NCBI GenBank assembly: GCA_027625915.1
Contig: JANTQA010000032.1
Location: 3,782,001-3,846,000 of the forward strand
From: Anaeramoeba flamelloides
Lineage: Eukaryota; Metamonada; Anaeramoebidae
Direction: 5' to 3'
DNA length: 64,000 nt
In this document: in pieces, positions 11,241 through 21,438 of the stretch
How positions within the stretch are numbered: position 1 is the stretch's first letter
How the letters are laid out: each line of letters begins with the position of its first letter
Position numbers and translations under genes: made by a program
Notes under the pieces: model-generated
What the model was told of the DNA's origin: nothing
Database searches by the model: none
What the model saw: the letters and a program-made list of their open reading frames with translations, nothing else

Positions 11241-12458
11241 TTAAAAAAATTTTTCATTATTTATTGGAAAAGAATCAATTTGAGACAATTTTTTTGACGT
11301 ATTACTTGAAATTCTTCTTCTTTTTAATAAAAATTCTTGGTTTTGTAACAAATTAGATTTATTATTTTGATTGTTTTTCTTATTTAATTTAAGAGAAGAG
11401 GGTATATGTGATTCTCTTTGGTTGACGGACACAAGTTGAGAAGAGAATAAGCCAACCTCCCTTAGGATTTCTTTATTCTTCACTTCTACATTGTTGACAG
11501 TAGTTAAAAACTCGTTAATTTTATCTTTTTGTTGTTCAAGTGAAGGTCTAGTCAATTGCTGTGATTTTAATTCCTTTTTTTGTGTTGTTGTGTTTGTTTG
11601 TCCTTTGTTTTTATTTGTGAGATTAATGTTTTTCTGGCGGCCTTTATTTGCAAGTCCTTTCTGGTTAGAAAGGCCTGTGTTTCTTTTTGAGCCGATTTCT
11701 TGCTTTAAGGTTTTCCCTATATTTCCTTTTGATGGTTGTGCTGTTGTGTTCGAAGAACGCAAATTTCTCTGTGGGGTTTTGACTCCAATCCGAGATGTGT
11801 TATTTGCATTCAAGTTTTGTTGTTGTTGTTGTTGTTGCTGTTGTTGTTGAAATTGTTGTTGTTGTGTTTGTGGCTGCTGCTGCTGTTGTTGTTGTTGAAG
11901 TTGCAATTTTTGTTTTTGTTTTTTAATTTGTTTGTGGGTGATTGTTTTAGCAGTTTCAATAAAAGTCTGGTATGTAATCCATTGTGAAAAATATTGATCA
12001 AGTTCCTTTGAGGGGATTGCTCTTTTCGAAACAACAATCCGAGCGATCTCTGCCAAGTCTCTAAATATTTTTCTTTTTTTCTCGCTTATAGAATCTCGGC
12101 TTTTGTTGGGATTTGGTTTTCCTAACAATTGAAGTGCGGGATGGTAAGGCTTTGTCATAATTACTCTTTTCCTTAATTCGTTTAATAAGTGAGATTCTAC
12201 AGAATTTGTTAATTTGATTTTTAAAGCAGCTTTATTAGAGGTTCCATTAAACCTTTGATCCTGGCTCACAATGTGATCCATTAATGCTTCAACAGGGTTA
12301 CGTTGATTTGAAAGCAGTGATGCTTTTTGTGCAGTCTTTTCAATTCGAAGTACTCTTTCCCTAGATTCTTGTGGTGAATGACCAGATCGTATAAATGTTT
12401 GATAAAGAAAAGATCGAAGCATTTTATACCGAAATTTTTGTGCGTGCGAATTTTGCAT
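11241..12458 (-). CDS. Unrecognised Gln-rich protein, 405 aa
   Basis: A single exon ending in TAA. I do not recognise the family. Residues 1-180 are normal, mostly helical-looking sequence (NPVEALMDHIVSQDQRF near 53-69, AALKIKLTNSVESHLLNEL near 75-93, IFRDLAEIARIVVSKRAIPS near 130-149). Residues about 184-215 are two Gln runs encoded by mixed CAA and CAG. The rest is Asn/Lys/Gln-rich and disordered-looking, with a basic KRRRISS near 380. No signal peptide or membrane helix. Codon use and higher GC than the flanks mark it as a real gene; the opposite-strand frames at 11491-11987 are its shadows. On the minus strand TTTTTTAACAG sits directly before the ATG and could be a splice acceptor, so a 5' exon or leader may be missing. 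A nuclear regulatory role would be a guess from composition only. Confidence 0.75.
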   Translation of the reverse strand: MQNSHAQKFRYKMLRSFLYQTFIRSGHSPQESRERVLRIEKTAQKASLLSNQRNPVEALMDHIVSQDQRFNGTSNKAALKIKLTNSVESHLLNELRKRVIMTKPYHPALQLLGKPNPNKSRDSISEKKRKIFRDLAEIARIVVSKRAIPSKELDQYFSQWITYQTFIETAKTITHKQIKKQKQKLQLQQQQQQQQPQTQQQQFQQQQQQQQQQQNLNANNTSRIGVKTPQRNLRSSNTTAQPSKGNIGKTLKQEIGSKRNTGLSNQKGLANKGRQKNINLTNKNKGQTNTTTQKKELKSQQLTRPSLEQQKDKINEFLTTVNNVEVKNKEILREVGLFSSQLVSVNQRESHIPSSLKLNKKNNQNNKSNLLQNQEFLLKRRRISSNTSKKLSQIDSFPINNEKFF

Positions 12459-13374
12459 CTGTTAAAAAATGTTGTTTTGTGCTTTGAATGAAAAAAATTT
12501 GGAATGTTGTCTGTTAAAGGATTAATTTTTGTTTTTACTAGGGATTGTAACAATAAAATAATTATAAAATAAAAAATTACAAAAATAAAAATTGTTTCTA
12601 AATTTTTAGAATGGCCAAGATAAAAGGTTTTGGTGAACATATAAGAAGTATCTTAAAATGTTGAAATCAAAAGTGTGAAGTTTTACTTTCGAATAGTTCT
12701 TTAAGGTATTAGTAACTCTACTTTGTTTTTAATCCCATATGGTATTAGAGAACTTATTTACACAAGGATCCAATTAAACCCAATATGCAAATACCTTCTC
12801 AACTTTAGAGAAATGAGTTATCTTTTCTAAAAAGAATTCATTTGACCGAATTATATTTTCAGTAAAGAGATTGAGATTCTTTTTTGGTTGGATTTTTGGA
12901 TCAAAGAAAAAAAATGAATAATTTGAAAAGAATTTTTATTTTGAAGAAATTTCACTATTGGAAATCTCTGAGTGTTTCCTTGAATAAATAACCCTGTAAA
13001 AACAATTTTCCATTTGAAAATAAATTCATTATTTAGTCAAATAGTAATACCCGATAAGCCAAAAAGATTGAAAATTCATTTTTTTCAATAATTTTATTCC
13101 ATTTCTTGATATTTTAAAGATTTAATTATTTTCTTTTTCAAATATTAAGGGATTAGCTTCACCATAGATTTCTCTATTACCAAGGTATGTTTTAATTGGG
13201 TGTACATGTTATTATAGCACCAGGGTTAAAATCGTTCTATTAAAATTAATTATAAATCTTATTGTATAATAAATTGTTACATTTTTTACTAATGATCAAT
13301 ATTAAAAATTGTCATTTTTGAATTTTTTTTTTTTAATTACTTTTCCAAATCTAAAAATAAAGACCAAATTAATA
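12459..13374. other. Intergenic; dispersed repeat begins near 12880
   Basis: The minus-strand frame at 12281-12640 is an out-of-frame shadow plus AT-rich sequence. Around 12880-12990 the sequence (TTTTTGGTTGGATTTTTGG, TTTATTTTGAAGAAATTTCA, GAATAAATA) resembles 49250-49350, which starts a long dispersed repeat. No gene supported. Confidence 0.45.
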
Positions 13375-13568
13375 CATTCAGTTCCACTTTTAAGGTATAA
13401 ACCACAACAAAAATTAAGGCACAAAAAAAATCTCAAATTATGGCACAAAATTCAAATTCTAGTAAAATAAATTGTGAAAAAAAAAATTCCAAATTTTGTG
13501 CCGTAATGTGACATTTTTTGTACGTTAAATTCTGTTGAAAGTGTGCGCATTAAAAGTGGAACTGGTTG
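13375..13568. mobile_element. P1 palindromic MITE copy, somewhat diverged
   Basis: CATTCAGTTCCACTTTTAAG at the left and AAAAGTGGAACTGGTTG at the right with TA outside both ends (13373-13374, 13569-13570). The arms carry several substitutions against each other, so it is older than the copies at 5338 and 9360. Confidence 0.75.
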
Positions 13569-15865
13569 TAGTATTGGGCATTTAATAATCCAAATTTAGA
13601 ACTTTTCAAAATATCTACTGTTGTAAAAATAATTCATGTAAAAAAGTTTAATTGATGTGAATCAAAATAAAAAGTATGTTTTGTTTTGTTATAGAAAACC
13701 TATATATTCAACCCATCAAAGAAACCAACAATAAACCTTGATTAAATGTGGTATTGATTTTTTAACGTCCTATTATTTTAAACTAAATTCTAGAAATAAA
13801 GGATCAAATTGAAAAATTTCTCTTAAAAAATAGAGTAAATTTTTTTCGGAAAATTTTTTATCATCAAAAAAAGATTCAAAAAATTATTAAAAAAGTGAAG
13901 GTAATTACAAAAAATTGTAAAAAATTGAATTTCCAATTAAAAAATAACTTAAAATATCAAGGGGTTTACATTAAATTTTGATTTGACCTTGGGTATATTA
14001 TTGGGCAGTAAATTCGAGTTTACATTGGAACAATAAGAAAATTAAGAATTTTATTTATAAGCAGTGATTATCACTTTTTTTACTAATTATCACGATTAAA
14101 AGTTTTCATTTTTTGAATTTTTTTTTCAAGTCATTTTCCAAAACTAAAAATAGAAACATAAAATAATAGTATTACAGTATTTAATTATTCATCTTTAGAA
14201 CTTCGAAAAGTAACTATATTTTAAATTTTATAATTTCCAAGATTAACCCAATAATGATCACGATAAAAATTCAAATACTAATTAGATTTGTTTCGTTTTT
14301 ATAAAGATAATTATAACATCAATATATTTCCATATAATTAGAAATAATTTGTAAAAAAAAATTAAAATGAATAATTATTTAATTTTTTTAAAAAATTGAC
14401 TTTTTTAGCAATTAATCAACATTTTGCCATAAATTTAAGAAACGAAAATTTGCAAATTTTGTGTATATATACTGCTAATTAAACCTCTAAATTAGTGATA
14501 AAATACAGATTTTTTTCTGAAATTGTTGGGATTTTTTACTAATACATAGAATCAATATTAATTGATGAGATTAACAAATATTACTACTTTATGAATCTAT
14601 TTTAGGGAGGCATTTGGACCATGTCACACTATTGTCATTTGTATCCAATAATAACGTTCTTTAAGCTTGAGCTTCTCCTTAGTAAACACTAATCCCTTGA
14701 GAGTTAATTTATTTTTTAATACATCACTATTTTTTTTCAATAGGTTCTTTCTTAGTTTTCCTCTATTACATTTCTTAAAATTTATAGGAAATTTTTTTTT
14801 TTTAATTTATAAGCACATAAACAAGAACTTTTATTATTAAAATTAGCTGATCAAGAATATCTAATTTTTTTTATTACTTAGATTTATTTATTTAGATGTA
14901 TTTTATATTTTAAAATATTTAAAAAATTGAGAAATAATAATAAAATCTATTGATAACTTTAATCCTTGGGTTATTATCTTAAAGAAAAAAATCAAGATTT
15001 GTATATTAAGTATATATTCTAAATAATCAAATTAAAAAATATTTATATTGGTTATAAATTCACTAACATAAGTTTTCAAAAAGTTTTTTGCCAGAATTAA
15101 TTAATTTGATAGGTTTGATTGTTTTTTTTTCTCAGATTTTTTTGTTAAACAAAAAATAAAAAATTGTTTAATACTCTTCTTTGAATAAAAAAATTCAATT
15201 TTTTTCAAGTATAAAATAATTATTAACAATTTTTTTTTGAAATCAAGTCGCTTTTTTTCTAGTGTATTGTAAAAGATAGTGGTTTCATTTTTAAAGTATA
15301 TTTTGGTACAATTCCATTCACAAATAAGTCATAAAATTTCATTGTATTTCAAAGAAAATAATTTATTTTCAATTAATTTGGTAATATGTAGAATTTTGAA
15401 GTTTTCAAAAAGAGAAAAATCGATCAAACTTGTGAAAAAAAATAAAACATTTGTGAAAAAATTCTTTAAAAGTAAGTTTGGTTTTTGTGTGTCTGAATAT
15501 TTTAACTTAGTTTTTCAATTTCAAGATTGGGAAATTTTTTTTAGAATTTGTTATTAAATTTATTTGAAAATATTTTTTCAGTTTTCGATAACCTTAAATA
15601 AGATCTTGATTGTTGTCTCTATTTTACAGCAAAAATTTTAAAAATATTTTGTCAAACTTTTTTGAAATGAACCTCTACCATCTCTTACAAGATTAATTTC
15701 TGAAAACTGAAAAACCTTAGATTCCTAATCATTTTTTTGAAAAAGTACTTGTTCACTTTTTTTATTTTTATTCAATAAAAAAAGAAAAAAAAAAAACCTT
15801 TTCAAATAAACTTCTTTATTAATCCTTTATAAAAAGTTAACTCACCAAAAAAGCATCAACACAGT
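13569..15865. repeat. Long dispersed repeat upstream of the EDC4 gene
   Basis: Two blocks have direct-orientation partners elsewhere. 13660-14040 (GTTATAGAAAACCTATA, CAATAAACC, GGATCAAATTGAAAAATTTC, AAAAAATAGAGT) matches 45375-45740. 14920-15440 (AAATTGAGAAATAATAATAA, TCTATTGATAACTTTAATC, TATTTTGGTAC, TTTCAAAGAAAATAAT) matches 49625-50140. The 92-residue plus frame at 15279-15557 lies inside this repeat and is not a gene. 15760-15865 is the A-rich leader of the next gene. Confidence 0.6.
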
Positions 15866-18800
15866 ATGAGCGAAACACCACTTCTGTTCTCTACAATTTT
15901 TCATTCCAGTTTATTTAATGAACATAATAATGATTTACTAGCAAAAACAACAACAACAAAATATTCATCAAAAATAAATTCGATCCCAATTATGTCACAT
16001 GTCCTAAAGACACCCAGATCAAAAAACGAAGAAGCGAACCGATCAATACAACTTCCTCTTTCTCGAAAAGAAAAACAAGATCTCATTCAATTATTGAACT
16101 TTACAATTGGTAGCGATGGAGCTCAAGAACAAGGGCAACTTGGCACCCAGGAAAATAATGAGCACAAAGGTAATTTCAATAGTTTTAACGAAGAGAATGT
16201 ATTATTTATGATGGACAATGATGACAATTTACTTAATGGCAATAAAAATGAAAGTGAAAATGAAAGCAATAGTGTACTAGGTCGCAATACAATCAACGAA
16301 GACAAAATTTTTAATGAAGAGAATCTTCTTTATTTTTTTCAAAATGAAAAAAAAAAGAAAAAAAACAAAAAAACAGAAAAAAAAACGGTTCAGGAAATAG
16401 AAGAAGAAAATTTTTTTCAAAACCAACAACCATTTAACATCAAAAAATTAAATAAAAATGAAAAAGAAATGGAAAAAGAAAATAACAACTATGAATATAC
16501 AAAAACACAACTAACTCCTCGAGAAGATTATAACTCTTTACTTTTTGGAACCAATTTCCCCATGAATAATGAAGAATTAAACGTAAGGAGGCAGTCGCTT
16601 GAAATTGATCCTGAGGAAATTGCTGGCTCGACAAATAATAAGCTAATTAATGGCCTACCATTGACAAAAACAGAAATTTTCATTGAGGACGAGAGGGCGT
16701 CACTTCGTGCTGTCAAAAGGATCGACGCTTCTGCATTAAAGTTATTAAAATCTGATCGAATCCAGACCTATGGCAATATTATCACTGTGAACCAAAAATA
16801 TTTATGCTTTTATGCTGGTTTATCTTTATTTGTTTTAAATAGGCACAATGGTAGCTTTGCATCCATTGACATCACAACAAACCCAATTTTAGATATTTCG
16901 TTTGCCGGTGACAATCTTGACTATCTTGCTGTTGTAGATTCTGGCAATTCGTTAGACATATGGAATGTCGCAAGTAATTTAAAAACCTTTAAACCACATT
17001 TAGTCTTTAGAATCATATCGGGCGGTAATAAAAAGAAGAAAAATAAGGAGCTCAGCAAATCATTAAATGAATTCCCAAATAAGGCCAAAAATGAATATTT
17101 TACAAGATGTGTTTGGCATCCAAAAAATAAAGATCTCATCATCACTGCAAATTCAAATTATGATGCCATTGTGATAGACTTAAATATTATAAAAAGGTAT
17201 TTAAAAAATGCAAGTTGTGAAATTGAATTATCAAATATTACAGAAGGGATATATGCTTTGCATGGCCACACAAAGCCCATTACCGACTTAGTATTTAGTT
17301 GTAGTGGCGATTTTGTAGCTACGTCTTCATTAGATGGGACTGTTAAATATTGGAATTATTTGACATGTAAGTGTGTAAAAACCATTACTCCATTTAAGGG
17401 CTCACCAGTAAATTCTGTAATTTTTGTTGAAAAAAACAGAAATAATAATAGCGAAGAGTTATTAAACACCACCACCACCACCACCACCACCAATAACGAC
17501 AATAGCAACAAAAAAAACAAAAAACAAAAAAAAATTCAAAGTAAAATTAAAAATAAAGACGAAGATGAAATACCCGAAAATGTAATTATTTTAGAAAAAT
17601 CTTCACCAACAATGAATTATTTTGGAATTAAACAACAAAAATTTTTGAATCAAAATCAAGATCTTAACAAAATTTTAATTATTGGTGGTGCTAATAATTC
17701 TGTAATTAAAATATTTAATACTAAGAATTGGAAAGTCAATCAAACAATTACTTTTGGATCTTCAAGAACTCGAAATAAAAACATCGACAGAAATAAAAAT
17801 GATTTAACATTGATCGGAAATCAAATTAAATTCAAACAAAACAAAAAAAAAAAATCATCAATAAATTTAATAAAAATGGATTCATCTTTTCAATTTTTAT
17901 TTGTAATTGAAGAACAAACAGGCAGATTTTGGGTTCTTCATTTAAAGCAATCAAATGAATTATCATCTTTACAAAATTTTAATAATAGGAAATTTGATTG
18001 TATTACAAGATTCGATTATATGGTAGAATTTGAAACTCAGGAGCCCATTTATAATTTTTGTATAATAAATAGATCAATTCGAAATAATTCTATCTCCCTG
18101 AGAAAAGGCGGCTTCGGAAGTGATATGCATGATGAGAATGAAAATTATCAATATCGTAATGTGAATGATAAAAATAACAATTTTTTAAATAGGATGGGCA
18201 ACGGGAAGATTCTTGATTCCAGTGCTATAAAAAATAATAAAGATTCTTTTGAATTGTTAGTATTTTTTTTACAGCCAAACGCACCCAAAAAATGTATTCT
18301 ATCAACTTGGGAATGCTATCCAGAAACTGATCAAGAATCTGAAAATAGAAACGAATTGGTGTTCCAAAGAAGTAGAAGAAAAGAAAATTGGGAAAAAACA
18401 AGAAAAAAACGTGAAAAAATGAAAGAAAAAAAATCCCAGATCGACAAATTCCAAATTAATTTCAAAAATACACCAAAAAAAAAGATATTAATGAATCATA
18501 ATCAAATGCAATTAAAAAATATTCAGAATATTAATGATCATAATAAAAATACTAATAATGATAATAATAAAAAAAATACTAATAATAATAAAATCAATAA
18601 TAATAAAAAGAAGAAAATAAATATTAATTTTAATGCGAATGGGAACTATAATTTCAATAATGGTGAAGGTGATGAATACAGATATGATTCAAATGGGATC
18701 AAGAATCATAAAACAAAAAAAAAAATGGGTTATATGAATTCTAATGATGAAAATAGCAATAACAATCAAAATAATAATAATAATGAAAATGAAAATGAAA

Positions 18801-20029
18801 ACGATTATGGATATAAGAATCAAAATGATAATATATTTAATAATGAAAATGATGATGGATACGATGTTCATGATCTTGATTTATTTTTTAATTTACAATT
18901 GGAAAAATCAAAACAGAAAATTGAACAAAAAAATTTTCAATTAATATCCAAATATAATAAACAATTGCAAGAAAAATCTTTAAAATTGCAACAGGAATTA
19001 ATAATCAAATCCAGGAGGCAACATAAATGCTTAATTCAAGAAATTACAAAATCATTAATTCAAATTCTAGTATCTAAATTAGAAAATATTATTAAAATTA
19101 AACTTGACAAGCAAATCAAATTAATTATTGAAAAATTGAAAAAGAAAAATGAAATTAAAAACAAATTAAAAATTAATAAAGATGAAAATTTAAATAACGA
19201 AATTCGTAACCAATTAAATAATTTAATATTTCAAAAGGAAAATTTTTTAGAAATATTACAAAATATTTTAATCAGAGAGATTAATGTAATATTAGTTATT
19301 CAATTAAAGGAAATTTTTGATAATAAATTACAAAAATTAAATAATTCAATTCAAAAAATTGAAAAATTTTCAAACCAATTAAACAAAAAAATTAATTTGA
19401 AATTCAAAAAGGAAAATCTTTTAATTAATAAGACATTTATAAATGATTTAAAAACCTTGATTTTAGAAAAAACTAATTTATTAATACAATCAATTAAGAT
19501 CACCAATAGAGAAATAAGCTCAATATTTGGAATAAAGAAAAATGTTAACAATGAAGACATGGGCTACGCCGATGGCAATGGTGACGATGAGAATGGCGGC
19601 GAGAATCGAGATGAAAATAAAAGAAAAAAATTAATGATTGCTTATCAATTACTTGAAAAAAATAAATACGAAGAAGCATTCACACTCATATTAGAAGAAA
19701 AGGATTTAAATTTATCTTTGGAATTTTGTGAAAAAATAAAATTCAAATTATTTTTTAATTTAAAGAATTTCCCATTATCACAGATAACCTTATTGGTTTT
19801 AATTAACCAATTATCAACAGAATTAAAAAAACAAACAGAACTCAAAATAAATTGGTTAATTAATTCTTTAAAGAAAATAAATCCTAAAAATCAAAGCGTC
19901 ATTGAAAATTGGGAATTGATAAGATCTAAATTACATCAAGGTATACAATCATTGAATCCTGTACAGATGGATAAGTCTACAGAATTATACAAAAAACTTG
20001 AATTGTTATACCATTTTGTACAGTTATAG
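15866..20029 (+). CDS. EDC4: EDC4/Ge-1-like mRNA decapping scaffold, 1387 aa
   Basis: EDC4 (Ge-1, plant Varicose) is a P-body scaffold that brings Dcp1/Dcp2 together for mRNA decapping. Seen here: an N-terminal WD40 region from about residue 297 to 625, with GHTKPITDLVFSCSGDFVAT near 465, KYWNY near 493 and GGANNSVIKIFNTKNW near 606; long Asn/Lys/Glu-rich linkers (about 880-1000); a helical, coiled-coil-like stretch (about 1010-1220); and a C-terminal helical domain (about 1255-1387) reading YEEAFTLILEEKDLNLSLEF, then FPLSQITLLVLINQLS, which matches the EDC4 C-terminal domain (EAF..AL...DLNL...CE, PLSQ..LL.LI.QLS) known for P-body targeting and exonuclease binding. Length is near the usual 1300-1400. 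Single exon, unlike its neighbours. A (CCA)n tract near 17467-17492 gives a Thr run. The ATG is the first in a long open frame; stop is TAG and AATAAA follows about 90 nt later (20119). Residues 60-80 (LPLSRKEKQDLIQLLNF) may be a conserved interaction motif; inference. Confidence 0.9.
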   Translation: MSETPLLFSTIFHSSLFNEHNNDLLAKTTTTKYSSKINSIPIMSHVLKTPRSKNEEANRSIQLPLSRKEKQDLIQLLNFTIGSDGAQEQGQLGTQENNEHKGNFNSFNEENVLFMMDNDDNLLNGNKNESENESNSVLGRNTINEDKIFNEENLLYFFQNEKKKKKNKKTEKKTVQEIEEENFFQNQQPFNIKKLNKNEKEMEKENNNYEYTKTQLTPREDYNSLLFGTNFPMNNEELNVRRQSLEIDPEEIAGSTNNKLINGLPLTKTEIFIEDERASLRAVKRIDASALKLLKSDRIQTYGNIITVNQKYLCFYAGLSLFVLNRHNGSFASIDITTNPILDISFAGDNLDYLAVVDSGNSLDIWNVASNLKTFKPHLVFRIISGGNKKKKNKELSKSLNEFPNKAKNEYFTRCVWHPKNKDLIITANSNYDAIVIDLNIIKRYLKNASCEIELSNITEGIYALHGHTKPITDLVFSCSGDFVATSSLDGTVKYWNYLTCKCVKTITPFKGSPVNSVIFVEKNRNNNSEELLNTTTTTTTTNNDNSNKKNKKQKKIQSKIKNKDEDEIPENVIILEKSSPTMNYFGIKQQKFLNQNQDLNKILIIGGANNSVIKIFNTKNWKVNQTITFGSSRTRNKNIDRNKNDLTLIGNQIKFKQNKKKKSSINLIKMDSSFQFLFVIEEQTGRFWVLHLKQSNELSSLQNFNNRKFDCITRFDYMVEFETQEPIYNFCIINRSIRNNSISLRKGGFGSDMHDENENYQYRNVNDKNNNFLNRMGNGKILDSSAIKNNKDSFELLVFFLQPNAPKKCILSTWECYPETDQESENRNELVFQRSRRKENWEKTRKKREKMKEKKSQIDKFQINFKNTPKKKILMNHNQMQLKNIQNINDHNKNTNNDNNKKNTNNNKINNNKKKKININFNANGNYNFNNGEGDEYRYDSNGIKNHKTKKKMGYMNSNDENSNNNQNNNNNENENENDYGYKNQNDNIFNNENDDGYDVHDLDLFFNLQLEKSKQKIEQKNFQLISKYNKQLQEKSLKLQQELIIKSRRQHKCLIQEITKSLIQILVSKLENIIKIKLDKQIKLIIEKLKKKNEIKNKLKINKDENLNNEIRNQLNNLIFQKENFLEILQNILIREINVILVIQLKEIFDNKLQKLNNSIQKIEKFSNQLNKKINLKFKKENLLINKTFINDLKTLILEKTNLLIQSIKITNREISSIFGIKKNVNNEDMGYADGNGDDENGGENRDENKRKKLMIAYQLLEKNKYEEAFTLILEEKDLNLSLEFCEKIKFKLFFNLKNFPLSQITLLVLINQLSTELKKQTELKINWLINSLKKINPKNQSVIENWELIRSKLHQGIQSLNPVQMDKSTELYKKLELLYHFVQL

Positions 20030-20903
20030 AGAAAAAAAATAATGTTTTTTTTTTTTTTTTTATATTTGATTATTTTTTGTTAGAATATTTATATATTTAA
20101 CAAAATTTATTTTTATGTAATAAATTAATTGAATATGTAGGTATCTATGTTTGGATCGAATTAGGTGGTATATATATCTGTGTGTATGTGCGCTTCAGAA
20201 ATTTATTTATTTCTCTTTTTTCATTTTAATGCGTTAATTATTTATTTATTATTCCTAGTATCAGAAAATTCATTAATAACTATTAAATAAAAAAATATTT
20301 AAAAAAAAATATTTACATTTTTATTTTTTTTATTTTCTTTAATTTAACGAAATTCCAAAAAAAATTAACCATTTTATAAATCAAATTTCTATTGATTAAG
20401 ATTCTTTTCTTAGAAATTGATCAAAATATTTTTAGAAAAAGAATTTTCAATGTTTTGAACTTGAATTTTTGATTTTTTTAATTTGAATCCCTGAAAAAAC
20501 GTCACCATTACTTAAAAATGAAAAAGATTTGAATTTCAAAAAACACATCCTAAATGATAAAGATTCTTGTTTAAATATTATAAATCCTCATTTTTTGGAT
20601 TGAATTTTATCATAAAAAGAAAAAACAACTTTAAATGTTCCAAAATCTTGAAAAAAAGAATTAATAACTCTAATACTCTTGATAATGGAAGTTTTAATGA
20701 AAATTAGGGCTTTAAAATCAATTAAATTATTAACAAATTAAACAAAAAGAATATTTAACAATAATCCTTCCGTACTTGATCTATTTTTTTTTTTTATGAA
20801 AAGTATTGAATTAGTAATTTTTTTTTAATTTTAAATTATCCAAATAGCAAAAAATCAAATTCATATTACTTGAATTAATATTTCTCATTAAAATTCCATA
20901 TAA
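20030..20903. other. 3' flank of EDC4 and AT-rich spacer
   Basis: Contains a likely polyadenylation hexamer AATAAA at 20119-20124. Otherwise AT-rich with no gene, RNA or clear repeat. Confidence 0.5.
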
Positions 20904-21438
20904 TTAAACTAAATTCCAAAAATTTAGACATGGTTTAAACAGTTGAAAGAATAATAATAACACATTTTACATTCAATTTGGGGAATAATTTTGATTCTAG
21001 AAAATAATTTCTTTTTTAATCTTTTTTGTTATGTTTTCATTCCACCCTATAACAGTATCATAATCTGTTTCCTTAGATCTCGAAATTTTTTTTCGATTGT
21101 TGATAGAGGATTAGTGCCAAGTTTGTTAAATTTGAAAAATCAAATACAATTGGTAGATGGTATCTTAACAGTTGATCGATCAACAATTGTTGGTGAAATT
21201 TCATCAAATAATTTACCAATATATTTTTTGTTCAGCTCGTTTCATTATTTCAGATAAACTGATTTTTATTTTTTAGTTTTATCTTTTTTTCTTTTATTTG
21301 GATGAAAATGATAACTTACAAAAACTTTAATACTATGTAACCTAAATGTTTTTTATTAGATTTGCAAAAAAATAATAAATTGAGTTTTTTTGACTATTTT
21401 TGATTTTGTCTGTTTCCAAATTTTTTTAATGGGGTTTA
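20904..21438 (+). mobile_element. M1 mariner-like element copy
   Basis: About 535 bp, starting AACTAAATTCCAAAAATTTA after TTA and ending CCAAATTTTTTTAATGGGGT with TTTA. Contains GTTGATCGATCAACAATTGT and the other interior landmarks. Terminal mismatches make it a moderately old copy. The 88-residue plus frame at 20991-21257 lies within it. Confidence 0.8.

Noticed and set aside
11491-11987. Plus-strand Cys/Leu-rich frames
   Set aside because: Shadows of the Gln runs of the minus-strand gene.
15279-15557. 92-residue plus-strand frame upstream of EDC4
   Set aside because: Falls in a dispersed repeat shared with 49980-50140, where the frame is not kept.
18689-18944. Ile/Met-rich frames on both strands
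   Set aside because: Shadows of the Asn-rich linker of the EDC4 gene.
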